Positions 39,708 through 52,042 of a DNA stretch of 64,000 nucleotides are shown here, in pieces. Every line of letters begins with the position of its first letter. Position 1 is the first letter of the stretch. Below the pieces are notes generated by a model. It was not told where the DNA came from. It saw nothing but the letters and a program-made list of their open reading frames with translations, and searched no databases. The stretch is from Epiperipatus broadwayi (lineage: Eukaryota; Onychophora; Udeonychophora; Euonychophora; Peripatidae): assembly GCA_028023455.1 (NCBI GenBank), contig JAQFVV010000143.1, positions 2,084,001-2,148,000 on the forward strand, read 5' to 3'. The translations under genes and the position numbers were made by a program.

Positions 39708-40945
39708 CTGAAAAAAGAAAGTCAAAAAAGAATAAAGAAACAGAAACAAATGTAATCATATTCTTTAAACAAAATAGCTAAATAGAGAAACCAGTTATCT
39801 AATAGTGTGTAAATATTTTTAATCGAATATTCAATTTTACTATGTAATAATAGTGATAGGATTTTTTAGAAAAAAAAGTCAAGCCTTTCTTCTATATCCT
39901 ACTGCATCATATAGATGGAGCTTTATTATTTCACAGAGTAATAAACTTGTTAAATTAAAAATTTGTTTGCTGCTTTGAAGATATAACAATTTTTCAGATA
40001 TAATTTTTTATATGTTTTATTCTGCTACCTTGAAGGTTGTTTAAAATTAATTTTTCAAAATTAATTTACTTTTTTTGAAAAAAAAAATTCTAATTTTATG
40101 GAATTAATCAATAATTTTTTTTTCAATTTTAATAAATTGTTTCAATTGAAAAATAAAAGGAAGAAAAAAGCAGAAGGGAGTGTATTATTTTTAGAATATT
40201 TTTAAATTAATAATAGTAGAAAACATATATATATAATCTGATTTACAATTAATTGAATATTGAAAAGACTTAAATTTAATTAAGAAGTTCATTTATTTTG
40301 TTTTTTAAATCATTTTAAATTTAAAAATGAATACAATATATGTTTAATGGATTTATAGCTTTACAAATTGATTTTTAAAAATGTTTGCTTAATTAGAAAA
40401 TAATAAAGGTTAATTTTTAAAAGAGTAAAATCTAATCAAATTAAGTCGAAAATTAACTTTCTTTTGTCTATGCCAATAAAAAAATTTTTAAGTATTACTT
40501 TATTACTCAACATACATGTGTGTGGGCATAAATATTTGTAGCTCTTTTTTCTTTCATATATAATCTAAAAAGTTATATAATATTTTTTATTCAATGTTTT
40601 AAAAAAGAAAAATATCCAATTTTGATTCCCTACATGTATATAATTTATCATTATCGTTTTATGATTCTAGAAAAAGAAAAAATAGGATAGTGTATATATA
40701 TATCAACAATTATTTGTAATTAGTTGATAGTAAATGATTGTGTGTATACAAAATATATATTAGCTAACAAAATTTTAAAAGTCAGTAGAATCTGACAAAA
40801 TACTGTTTCAAATTAGCACATCAATTCAATATTTAATGTTTTCTTTAAAACAGGTTGTGATTGTTGATTGTTATTAATATTGGAATTGTCTAAGTATTAA
40901 CTGTTTTTAATGATATATATGTATGTGTGTGATGATGGTTTTTAG
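39708..40945. other. AT-rich region, no gene seen
   Basis: Directly above 39708 lies the pyrimidine tract of the candidate minus-strand acceptor. Elsewhere there are long A and T runs. Positions 40855-40910 resemble the hairpin region at 26600-26720. Confidence 0.4.
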
Positions 40946-41454
40946 TTGTATTTATATATTGGACTATTTCCATCATCTAGTATGAGTATTTTATGTCTTT
41001 AGAAAATGTATGGAAGCCATAATCAACTTTCTCTTAAGAAGAAAAAGTAGAGAAATCAGGAGTAACCTCATAGATAAGTATATGAAATTTTTAATGACTG
41101 TTACCTTTAGCAGAATGGTTCACTTGGTTAGAGTGTTACCTTAAAATTCAATACTGAAGAATCAAAGGGTCCAGGTTCGATTCCCATATTAGTACTATCA
41201 CAAGTCAGGCCAGAAACACATGATGAAGAAGAGGGGATAATAATCTAAGGGACCAGGTTCGATTCCCATGCTCATACTGTCACAGATGAGGCCAGCAACT
41301 CCTGAAAAAGAGGGGAAAATAATACCTCTCAAAACGTCATGTACCTACTAACCTGTTTGATGTGCTTTGGAATATTTAAATAAAGTTTTTTTTTTTTTTA
41401 AAGACATTCAATACTCATATTAGATGATGGAAATAATCCAATATATAAATACAA
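40946..41454. mobile_element. SINE-like foldback element, copy 2
   Basis: The terminal inverted repeats of about 55 bases are clear: TTGTATTTATATATTGGACT at left and its inverted match at right, continuing through CATCATCTA and GAGTATT. Inside lies a tRNA-like head (GTTCACTTGGTTAGAGTGTTACC) and a perfect box B, GGTTCGATTCC. A segment of about 80 bases containing box B is repeated in tandem (near 41170 and 41255). The tail is GGAATATTTAAATAAAG plus poly-T. The tRNA-like region fits a SINE, the inverted ends fit a foldback. Confidence 0.6.
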
Positions 41455-43059
41455 TTAAAATATAGTGTTTGAGCATTTAGCATTATTTGAATCCTTATGG
41501 AATAATGAAATTGATTTTCAAATGAATACCATTCAATCACAATAGTTAGATGTCAGTTTTTTTATTTTATTGATATTGAATAAAAATGCATTTATGAAAT
41601 TATGATTTATTTACTATGAATTCAATTTCTTTTCTTTTTTTTTTTAAATATTTAAATGTAGTAAGGGATCATTTAAAATTGATATTTCTTTAGAGCAATT
41701 TTCACTAATAGTTATATTTCATTTAATTTCTAAAACATAAAATTCCACTTTTAAAAAATATTCAAATTACTAGATGTTGATTTAGATTGATATTTATCAA
41801 CTTTCACTTGTATTGATTACTACAGTATTTTAAGAAACATGTTACATACATGCTTCTAATTTTGACTATTTCTAAATTCATGTTGGAAAATATAATTTAT
41901 TTACAATTAATACAGTTTTATTATTATTAATAAACATTTATTCTTTTAAAATATTGAACTTGGTGGGTAAATATTAAATTAATATTTATTTATTGAATAT
42001 TAAAATGATGATTCTGATTATTTAGTCTATAAATATATACAATCAATAGATCGAATTCACTCTCTTATTTAAAATTATGTAAATAAACTAAGCATATAGA
42101 AGAACAAATGCTAAAAAGATAGATCGTATCATATGTCCTTGGAAGAGTTTATTTACTTATTCGAAACTTAACGGAAGTTGCAGCTACTTTTTGTTCAATT
42201 TCGTATAATCCGAGTTATTTATTTGATTTATTATTTATTGTTTTCTATTTGTATTGATTATAGGAATAAATAATGTTATTTACCTTTTAATAGTAACAAA
42301 TTTATCAAAAGTTTACAATAAGTAGTGTAATATCCTAAATGAGTTTCATGAATCAGAAACTATATTTCGATGGTGATGAGATGACCCCTAAATTATTAAT
42401 GTATATATATTATTTATCTATTTAAAAATAATAATGATAATAATTTAAATCTAAACTAAAATCCCTGTGCTGGGTTTATAAGAACAACACTGCTCTTACT
42501 TTTATGTGTGTATGTTTTATTTTATTAATATCAAAATGTATTAAAAAACCAATCTCATTTGTGTCTTAAAATAAGAATTAAGAAGCTAATTATAGCTAAA
42601 ACTATATAACTTTTTTATTGATTTATTCATGATATATGTGTGTGTTCTTGTTTCTTTAAAACGATCTTATGGTGTATTAACATCACATTTGACTTATACC
42701 ACCAAGACAAGAATTCATTTATAAATTGAATGAAATTTTTTTACAGATTTCAATTAGTCTTGAAGTTTTTTTTTCTTTTAGATTGAATCCCATATAGCCA
42801 ATCTAACTAACTATTCAATTAACATTGATCATTAAATGGATGCTATCTATTCTTAGTCTGAAAATAAAACAAGAATGAAAAACTGCTCAAAGTATTATCA
42901 TCTAGCAATTATCAAACCTTGTGAATAATACTTTATGCTTTATTAGTTTTTTTTTTTCATTATTTCTCTATATGGGCTTATGAAAAGATTTTGTATTGCA
43001 ATAGGCTTTTTAAAGATTGTTTTACATTTCATCTTTATATTGTAATGGTCCTATTTGTA
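41455..43059. other. AT-rich region, no gene seen
   Basis: It holds no coding quality frame, and no terminal repeats were found. Homopolymer runs are frequent (for example 41631-41645, 42949-42957). Confidence 0.45.
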
Positions 43060-45430
43060 CATTCACATTACAAAATCCATAGTTTTGGCAAATTGTCCCA
43101 AAGCTGATCTAGATGAGGGGTCGAGACCTCGAATTAACTTGCACCTCAGTTCCTTCACTAACGCTCTATGATTTACTATCATATGGATGACATAAATGAG
43201 GTTACACTTAGCCTCTTTTAGTTTATGAGCTGGCAATAGCAAAGAGTGAAGTATGAAATTCAGGGAATAATGCCTAAATTAATAATAACTTAACTAAACA
43301 CACACACACCTATGGCTGACTAGATAATGCATATATTAACAATTAACACTAAATTGGAATATATTTGGGTAAGATTTGGGGTATATGGCAAATATCACAC
43401 TAGACAATTTATGTTTTAAGATATTTAATTATTAAATCATAAGTTAATTAATACAATGGAAATGCATTGGGATTTACACTCGCAGATGTCTTACAATGAT
43501 GAATGAGTTGGATACAAGGTCTCATCTTTAAAATGCACTTTAAATCATTTAATTTTAAGTTTACTACAATTATTATTGTTGTTATCTACAGTTTATAATC
43601 ATGCCTGAATTATGCTATGCCATTCCTATGAGGTTTGCTAAGAGTTAAATTTACAAGAATTACAATGATAAAATATAGCTAATTTTATTAATAATACATA
43701 ATGAGCAATAAATGTGCTCTCTGTGCAGATTGATTTATATATAAACTAGATCAGGAGTTCAGATCAATATTGAGCTAAACAATAATATGGAGGGTGAAGT
43801 GGTGATTTGTAGCGTAGCTTCAGAGACTATGGTGCTACATAAACAAATAAGGATTGTAGCTCAAGTGTGTGATTATTCATGGGATTCAGTACCAAGTACT
43901 TGGTTCCTGCAAAGCATATGACTTGCTATCACAAAATATAAAGAACATTTAGTTTTGGAGATCGGAGCAGTTTAAAATATGGTTCTGGATGCTTGTGTTC
44001 TAGTTCTAGAAAAAGAGCTGTCCAAACTAATACTAATGGGATGGCCTTAAACCAGAATCCAATTTTAATAAGAAAATATATATAGCAAAGCGTATTACAT
44101 GTATGTGCTTTATAAGGACACATTCGTAATGCTTTCCAAAATATCAAATTAATATTAAAACTAATAAAGCGCTAAATCTATAGTTTCGATCTGCGAAACT
44201 ACTATATGCCCATTTGTGGATTAGCATAAATAAAATATGCTAAAATGGGTTAATTAAAGTGATCTAGTTTCCAAATTAAATCTGAATAGGTTATATTATA
44301 AACTAAGGAGGAAAAGTATATTTGGGACATAACTAGTTATTTATAATATGCTTTAAAATATTCCTGCTATTACTTAACTAGGCATAATTTATTAACATGC
44401 AAACCTTAATTATGATAAGCTAAAACATAGTAGCTTAAATAAATTCATATATATAATAGATATCAAAATGGAGATTTATGTTTGCTAATAAGCATCATAA
44501 ATCAATTATGTGAGATCTTCTCATCAACTCTCTAAATTATTAATATTATCAATCTCCATTTTGATTTATGACATATCATAAATTCATTATAATAAACAAA
44601 ATAAAATGAAAGAGAATAGGCATTACCACAGACTAGGGCAGCAGAGATATAATAACTGGTTACAGTTATTATGTTTAAAAGAATGATTAAATTTATAATT
44701 ATTTATTTAGCAGAGGCAAGATTCTTACAAATATTATTATTATTAAATCAAAAGTTACATTAAATTATTACAGTTACAGAGTTTAGTTATTAAGAAATCA
44801 TTTAAGTTTATAAATTTATGAAAACATTATAGCTAGCTTAAGAAATTATTAAAGTAACTTAGTTTAAGATTTAATTTATAGAGCTCTGAAAGAAGAAATT
44901 CTACTAATAATCTTCTAGATGAGGTATCTTTCATGGCATTTGGCACTCACATTCTTCACTGAGCTGCTTGTCCAATGTCTTTGTTGCAGGCTATTGGTCT
45001 CGAACTCCTCCATTCCAATAGACCCTTTGGAAGATCGGTCTATGAAAGACAGCAAAAATTCAGGCTTCTAGCCAGTCATTTCCATTGTTAAAATGGGCAT
45101 AGCCCCCCACAGCAGAACATTTCAAATTTTTAAGAGAGTGAACTTCTAGTGCTTAATTTTAGGGGTTTTTATACTAACTCTTTTACTCTCCCTGCAAAAG
45201 CCACACACTTGTTTACAATTTTTAGTTTTAAATCTTAAATTTTGTCATAGTTTTATTAACTTTAGAGAAGACAAAAGCTAAACCTGAGTGGTTCATAAAA
45301 TAGTGCAGCTTGGCTGCCTTTCTTTTGTCTTAAAATTGATTTTAAACTTATTTTAAAATCTGCTCTTGGTTCCCTCAAAATTAAAGCAGGGGCATGTGGC
45401 AGGGTAATTTCCAAGAAACAGGCGATATTT
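43060..45430 (-). mobile_element. LTR-like or unassigned retroelement block
   Basis: About 2.4 kb has better mixed composition, with more G and C than the flanks. Read on the minus strand, TATAAAAAC (45165-45173) is followed by a G/C-containing leader (45140-44880). The block ends near 43070-43145 with GAGGGGTCGAGACCTCGAAT, which contains a GGTCGAGACC palindrome. No coding domain is visible. The minus-strand 72-codon frame at 43929-44147 has no recognised domain. Retroelement origin is inferred from composition and the TATA box only. Confidence 0.3.
44462..44565. mobile_element. Short hairpin element, 104 bp
   Basis: ATCAAAATGGAGATT at the left end is perfectly inverted at the right end (AATCTCCATTTTGAT). 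It is probably a miniature inverted-repeat element nested in the larger block. No target duplication was identified. Confidence 0.55.
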
Positions 45431-45977
45431 TAAAAGAGATTTAAGTTTTGTAAACATTCTGTTATATATATAATCCTGTCACCTGAAGAATTGAAATTTA
45501 TATGCAAATTTAAATGATATAAAAGTAAATCTGTATAATAAATTTATAACACATTAAAGAAAAATATAATTTAATTGCATTGCAATGCTTATAAAATCTG
45601 TTACATTGCTGCTTTGTTTGCATATATATGTAGGTATGCTCATACACATACAACAATGTTTACACAACTTACTTTTAATTTATTATACCATTTATAGCTT
45701 AGTATACATGTTATGTAACAATATGCATAGTCATTAATATCTCTAAATGTATGCAAATATATATAAATATACGTACATATACATAAATATATGTTATTAT
45801 ACATTAAAATATGTTAATATATGATAATATACATGGACCTGGATGGGTTTGAACTGAGGATAAATACTACTATGAAACATAGTAGGTGAAACGGAATGTT
45901 AGACAAAAAATACCATTTCAATATATATATAATGGAATGGAAATAACATTTGTCTAAATCGCATGTTGCTATTAAAT
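45431..45977. other. AT-rich region with ATATGT-type simple repeats
   Basis: Positions 45755-45835 are a degenerate ATATACATAAATATATGTTA repeat. No gene was seen. Confidence 0.5.
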
Positions 45978-46155
45978 TAGTAATAATTGAAAGGTTGCTA
46001 GTCTCTCACGTGTGCCTCTGTTGCTACTCATACAGCCAATCAGATTTTAAACAGCATCTGAAGATCGATCTTCAGATGCTGTTTAAAATCTGATTGGCTG
46101 TCTGAGTAACAACAGAGGTGCATGTGAGAGACTAGCAACCTTTCAATTATTAATA
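45978..46155. mobile_element. Near-perfect 178-bp palindrome
   Basis: Two arms of about 89 bases meet without a loop at GAAGATC/GATCTTC (46066/46067). Arm words are GAAAGGTTGCTAGTCTCTCA, GCCAATCAGATTTTAAACAG and CATCTGAAGATC. The arms differ at only a few positions (for example ACGTGTGCCT against the inverted ACATGCACCT). It is probably a foldback MITE. The open frame crossing it on the minus strand is a consequence of the palindrome. Confidence 0.8.
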
Positions 46156-46789
46156 ATGGAATGGAATAAATTGAACAAGTTCTCTTATAGATGGTATAAA
46201 TGGGATTTATTTTTACATGCTCCAAGTCTTTGAGTAAGCCAAATCTTTAACATTATAAGTGAGCCCACTGAAATTAATATGGCTATACAAATTAAGCAAG
46301 TTAAATTTGTAACGAATAAATTTGGGCAATAATTTTATTTAAGCTCTACTACTAAAGTAAGCTAAAATCTATATTGGAATAAAGTTAAAATGTATTGATA
46401 ACATTTATTTATTAAACCAATATCAACCTAAATTGATGCCAAAATTGTAATACACAAAATAAAAATAATTCATTTGAAAATTTATAAAAAATATATTAGA
46501 TAATAGTTTATATCAGGATCAGTTCACAAAATAATACTTATTATTATTTAGTAAGATTTATAATAGTGTTAGCATATCATGTATTTATTAAATCAAATAC
46601 AACTATTAATTCAAATTTAGTAAATAATTTTATTTACAAAATAAGATATTGATTAATATATTTAATAGCTTGAAACAGTTTACTATAAAATGTTCTACTT
46701 GCTTTAACTATAATATGATACTAAGACATTGCACATATTCACCACAAATAAAATATTTATTTTTTTATCTTTAATAAACAATATATATA
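46156..46789. other. AT-rich region, no gene seen
   Basis: It has no coding frame and no clear repeat structure. Confidence 0.45.
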
Positions 46790-46890
46790 TAGTATTATTT
46801 CCAGGAGTTTTCATGTAATAAAAATATAATAGCTAAATAGTTGTTATTTTAATACAATAAGTATTTTCCTCAGAGCTTCTTTCTTCTTTC
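46790..46890 (+). repeat. Partial copy of palindrome family F3
   Basis: TAGTATTATTTCCAGGAGTT through AATAAGTATTTTCCTCAGAG matches the left arm of the full palindrome at 47007, in the same orientation, about 220 bases away. Confidence 0.65.
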
Positions 46891-47006
46891 TCTAATTTTT
46901 CTTTCTTCACACACATTCTTTCAAAATACCTCTATTCTGTAAACAAATCTTTCTTATAAAGATTAATAATGTTAATTCCAATATACTCATGAATAAATGG
47001 TGAATC

Positions 47007-47442
47007 CATAGTATTATTTTTGGAAGCTTCCATGTAATAAAAATATAATATCTAAATAGCTGACATTTCAGTACTATAGCAAGTATTTTTCTTAGAGCTT
47101 CTTTCTCAAATCATGTGTGTGGTGAGATTTAAAATCATTATTTTTTTCTTTTATTATTTTCTCTTCATTCTCAAATTCTATTGGTTAAGAAGTTTTAAAA
47201 AATATTTTATCCTTCAATTTGGAAAAAACTATTGAGGAACAAAATATTTTTTAAAACTTTTCAACCAATAGAATTTGAGAATGAGAAGAAAATAACAAAA
47301 GAAAAAAAACTCCTTTAAATCTCACCACACACATGATTTGAGAAAAAGAAGCTCTGAGGAAAGTACTTGTTATTGTATTAAAATATTAATTATTTAACTA
47401 TTCTATTTCTATTATATGGGAGATCCTGGAAATAATACTATG
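47007..47442. mobile_element. Palindromic element, family F3, 436 bp
   Basis: Arms of about 200 bases each fold back. The left end CATAGTATTATTTTTGGAAG pairs with the right end, which read inverted is CATAGTATTATTTCCAGGAT. Shared inner words are AGAGCTTCTTT, ATCATGTGTGTGGTGAGATT and TCTCAAATTCTATTGGTT. The centre lies near 47224. The arms have diverged by scattered substitutions and small indels. It is non-coding, so transposition would depend on another element. Confidence 0.75.
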
Positions 47443-48149
47443 AATTTATAATTTATGTGTGAGAATATTAAATATATATATTATAATGATTTTATGTTTG
47501 CCTTCATGATTAGGCCTTTATTTTACACACTATAAGTACAAATTAATCAAGCTATGAAAAAGAAAATAGATTTTGATCATTTATTAGTCTGGATATCTTA
47601 AGAACATAGCTATATTTCCTGATTATGTGGCCTAATAATTATTATGATTTGAATTGCCAGGGAATCAGTTTTTGTTTATTTAGAACAGGGCACCAGAATT
47701 CTCTACAAGAATTTATTGATCCATCACATCACATTATCAATTCATAACTAATAACTAGAAAGATGGAGATTTAAGTTCCTAGTCGATTAACATTATATTA
47801 ATTTTCTTTCCAGGGCTAAACAAGCATATTGGCAAAGGTAATTTATACATTTAAAACTTACTAATAAAATAACTAAAATTAAGAATGTCCAAATGACAGA
47901 GTTATATTAAAAGTAAATATTTTATTATAACAAATTAAAATATTTAAATGATTAATTATTAAATAAAATTGGAAAGAACATGCACACTAATCCTGATATA
48001 AATGTACTTCACTTTAAAAAATTCCAAATAGTTCACATTTGAATAATTAAAATAGTTCATCAGAAAGAAGAACAGCAAACCATTGGCATTATAAGCTTAT
48101 AGTTTACGTTAGTTTGCTAACATTTTAAATCACAATGTAGGGTATGAAT
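47443..48149. other. AT-rich region, no gene seen
   Basis: It contains a mildly less AT-rich part near 47640-47720 with no open frame. No repeats were assigned. Confidence 0.45.
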
Positions 48150-48470
48150 AATCTTAGTAGCTTAGTGATAAGATTGTATAGATTCTTCTTGGGATCCTGA
48201 GCTCACTGGAAATTAGTTGATTTCTCCTGCTGGCATTTTTTTCATTCCTGGTCTGCTTTAAGGCTTGTCTTGAAGACAATTTTGGGGTGATCTCTTTGTG
48301 ACGAAAGAAGTTATCTAAAAAAGCTCCAGTCACCTTCATGCTTAACAGTTCAGTTCAGCAATGGAGTAATCCAGAATATATTCAGCATCCCAGATCTACG
48401 GAAATAGCCAGCACAAAACAAGAACCCTCAAAGTTATTTAGTTTTTATAACCCTCTTCAAGTTTTGAGGT
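48150..48470 (-). promoter_or_regulatory. TATA module followed by a short minus-strand frame
   Basis: On the minus strand TATAAAAAC lies at 48441-48449. It is followed about 100 bases later by an ATG opening a 61-codon frame (48339-48154) starting MKVTGAFLDNFFRHKE. Composition here is more balanced than in the flanks. I recognise no protein family. The layout resembles the other TATA modules in the window and may be a solo LTR with its leader. Confidence 0.3.
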
Positions 48471-49152
48471 TTCTGTGCATATTATTGTTATTAGAATGTG
48501 TAAGTTGATAATCTTATATGTTTATTTTTCATTTTTGTTATAAAGTTATCTTTATGTTTTCCGCCATCTTTAATTAGTGTAGTCTTTCTTTTATGTATCT
48601 CGATTAGTAATCTGCATGTCTTTTTATTCCCTCCAATTTTAATTTTTTTATTTTTAATGAAATAAATAATTCAAAATAAAAATAACTTTCATTGCATGTT
48701 ATCTAAAAATAAATCATACTAACTAAAAAGAAAAAGAGAACAAACTGCATCTTTTAGAAGATTTTTAAATTTTACTTTTTTTAATTATTACCAAATGCCA
48801 ATATATTTGAACCATATATATGTAAAACAGTTCAATATATATATATATACTGAATGTACAAAAGAATATGTTAATCTACTTTAGTTTGCTTATTGATCAT
48901 TTATTTTACAAATAAAATAGTCAATTTATTATAATTATGATTTTACAAACATAGTACTACTGATCCCAAATAATAATCAGTTCTTTACCTTATAAATATA
49001 TATATTTCAATTTTGTATTTATGATCATTTATAAATGAACAAAAATAAATCATTAAGTAAAAGTTTACTATAATTACTTATATTTTACTTTTGAGTTACT
49101 AATTTTTTTTTTGCTTACTTATTTATAAATATAACATTGACACACATAAATA
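48471..49152. other. AT-rich region, no gene seen
   Basis: Only A/T-rich sequence with short TA runs. Confidence 0.5.
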
Positions 49153-49160
49153 CTTTAAAT
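49153..49160 (+). repeat. 8-bp target-site duplication of the hAT MITE
   Basis: CTTTAAAT here is repeated perfectly at 49556-49563. Confidence 0.85.
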
Positions 49161-49555
49161 CAGGGGTCCCCAATCCTATGTCCGCAGGCACCACAGCGCC
49201 CACAGACCATTTTGTGTGCCCGCCGCTATCCGAACATGATAAAAAATTATTTATCTGATACAAATAAATTTAATTTTTAAAATTTCTTATAAATTATTGT
49301 ATTATACTGTAATCAAATTGTAGGGCATACTATACTTTTACAGTGTAAAAATATAAACGTTAACTATGTTAAAATTTTATTTTTGAAATAAACATTTTTT
49401 TGTACATTATGTGTATTATTAACAATATCCATCTATAAATTCACATTGAAAAAATAAACAGTGCCCGCAACCTGGTTGAAAAAAATAAATGGTGCCCACC
49501 ACCTGGCTGGTATTATAGAATGTGCTCTTAAGTGTAAAAAGGTTGGGGACCTCTG
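49161..49555. mobile_element. hAT-superfamily MITE, 395 bp
   Basis: The left end CAGGGGTCCCCAATCCTATG and the right end, inverted, CAGAGGTCCCCAACCTTTTT form the typical hAT terminal repeat (CAGGGGTCCCCAAC type). A perfect 8-bp duplication, CTTTAAAT, flanks it, as hAT transposases produce. Inside, the words GTGCCCGCAACCTGG and GTGCCCACCACCTGG form a short repeat. No transposase frame exists, so it is non-autonomous. Clean ends suggest it is younger than the LINE copies. Confidence 0.9.
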
Positions 49556-49563
49556 CTTTAAAT

Positions 49564-50979
49564 GATTCCAAAATAATAATAATAATAATAATTTAAGTAA
49601 CAATTATATAAATAAAACATACAACCTGTTTATTAATGGGTAGTAAAATATTAATTAATATTTATACACAAAGAGTTTCAACAATTTTTAAGTTTCTTTG
49701 TTAAATTCACGCAAAGAAAATCCATGAATTGATCATATTTTCAAAACTATGGTAATATCAAAAGTTTATTTCCTTTTAAAGTATTCTAAGTTCATTAAGA
49801 TAAATATTCCTTAATAGGGTATAGTAATATTCATATTTTTGTTGATATAAAGTAACAAGTATTGTTTTATCCTTCTTAAAAAATGAATCAAATCATTATT
49901 TATTAAATCCAACATTATCCATTTATTCATAACCTTGGCAAATTATTTATTTCTAAGCACACAAATAGGTGCATATATATATATATGTATGGTAATCCAT
50001 ATAATAAAACTTCATATGTTATAATTTTTAGAATGCACTTAAATTCCATTTCATTCAGCTGTTATAATACATATTTCTCAAAAGACTAATTGCCTTTTGG
50101 AGCAAACGTTATTATTATTTAGGCTTGTATTATATGATTTAAATTAAACAATTAAAAAAATAGATTAAGTTTTATACTTTATTTACTGCAAAAAATAGCA
50201 CACCAACTAAAGTGATGGAAAAATATAGAATCCCCAAACTTAAGCCACAAGCTTTTTATATATTTTGCTTACTGATATAACATTTAGTCATTAACTTAGA
50301 TACAGTATCTAATGACAAACTCAAGTTTACAACTTTTGATTAAATGAGGATTATTATTTCAGTTTACCAAAGTTCATTAAATACAGCATTCCTGAACAAA
50401 TGTTTTCTTTTAATTTTTTTAAAAGAAAATATTTAAAATAAAATAATGACAATGGTCTTCAATCTCTTCTTATAAAATTACAAGTCAGCGAATAAAAATA
50501 CATTTGTTTGTTTAACAAAAATATTATTACATTTTATATATATTTAATAACAGTACTGTATTAAACATACATGATTTGAAATATGCAATAATTTAAATAT
50601 GCCCATACATATTATACTCACACACATATATGAAAATGTAACTTGCTATTTACTTGTTTAAATCAATTGTTGTTAATATATTCAAATAGACAAAACATTA
50701 ATGTAAAACCAATCAAAATTTATGTTCAAATTCATGTAATACTTTTTATAATAAGAAATTACCTATCATATTACTTAAATAATAATTAAAAAAGAATCAT
50801 GAATACTATTTTATATTCCAGTGTACCTACAATAATCCCAAAATTAATATAAGCATCACTTTATTGTCTTAAACAGTTAAATAAAACAAATTCATGTTAC
50901 TATTTTTTTTTTAAATATGGCAATACTTATTTTGAATCTAATCAAGGACTGGTACAATATATATAAATTACATATAGCT
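49564..50979. other. AT-rich region, no gene seen
   Basis: It begins with an AAT run (49573-49592). No gene was seen. Confidence 0.5.
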
Positions 50980-51147
50980 CAATGTATATGTAAACAAAGG
51001 AGATAAATCACTCCCCCAGGCTATGAATTAAAACCACTATAAATTTGCACAAAGAATGAATAGAATGATCCTTTGTTCAACATTTAGAGTGTATTTAATT
51101 CATAGCCTAGGGGAGGGGTAATTTACTCACTTTGGTTATATATATTG
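50980..51147. mobile_element. MITE with about 60-bp inverted ends, 168 bp
   Basis: CAATGTATATGTAAACAAAG at left pairs with the inverted right end CAATATATATAACCAAAGTG. Both continue through CTCCCCCAGGCTATGAATTAA-type sequence, giving two long inverted repeats around a short centre. It is non-coding. Confidence 0.7.
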
Positions 51148-51570
51148 TAATGTGATGATCAACATGGCACACATTGCAGCATCATATGTATCATGATATA
51201 TATATATATAATAAGATTGGGCCACATTTTATTGAACAAATAATAATTGATTATGAGCTTACTGAAAGTCATTATCACTTTAAAAACCTATTGCTGGTAA
51301 TGTTGACTCCCCAACAGTAATATTTTTTACTCATTACCTGGATATGGCTTAGGATTCCTAAGATTACTAGAATATTTATTAGTTTGACTGATCATGCTAT
51401 TGACTATTTTTAACAGTGCCACTAGCAACACATGTTTGAATTTATATCCATTTATTGGTCATCGTATTACCACTGAACTATAGCTTGGGGTTCATAAAAC
51501 TTATTTATATTATCTTACTTAGTTCAAATTTCACATGATCACCATTTCTTATGCTTGCTCATAATTGTTA
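51148..51570. other. AT-rich region, no gene seen
   Basis: A (TA)n run lies at 51196-51211. No gene or further repeat was assigned. Confidence 0.45.
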
Positions 51571-52042
51571 TTAAAACAGGAAAAACTCTCCATACAGTAG
51601 TGCCACTCAGTGCAAGCCAGAGTAATCAATGGATGCCAGAAGGCTTGTGCATAAAATCCCTTTCTAGTGCCTACTCATCTAATATCCCCAGACTAGTTTC
51701 TAGCTTCATCAATGAGGAGCCTTGGATCTGAGAGCACTGCACCTAGATCTTAGAGCTTGAATTGAAAATATTATTGTGTTTTCAATTTTAGACTCATGGT
51801 TTTGTAGTTATGTAGAGATAAAAAGTGGCTGCTGGAGGGTTGCATTAGATCCTAAGATCTAGGTGCAGTTCTCTCAGACCCAAGACTTCTCACTGATGAA
51901 TATCACAAGCTAGAAACTAGTCTGGGGACATTGGAAGAGTTGGCACTAGATAGGGATTTTATGCACAAGCCTTCTGGCATCCATTGATTACTCTGGCTTG
52001 CATTGAATGGCACTACCATATGGAAAGTTTTGCCTGTTTTAA
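51571..52042. mobile_element. Palindromic element, family F2, 472 bp
   Basis: Two arms of about 180-200 bases are inverted copies. Left: TTAAAACAGG, AAAACTCTCCATACAG, AAGCCAGAGTAATCAATGGA, CCCCAGACTAGTTTCTAGCT, CACCTAGATCTTAG. Right: the inverse of each. A central non-repeated segment (about 51755-51825) separates them. Both outer ends are TTAAAACAGG and CCTGTTTTAA, so TTAA borders are possible. A one-arm relative lies at 30075-30300. Confidence 0.75.

Noticed and set aside
46040-46225. 61-codon minus-strand frame
   Set aside because: It crosses the loop-free palindrome and is explained by that repeat.
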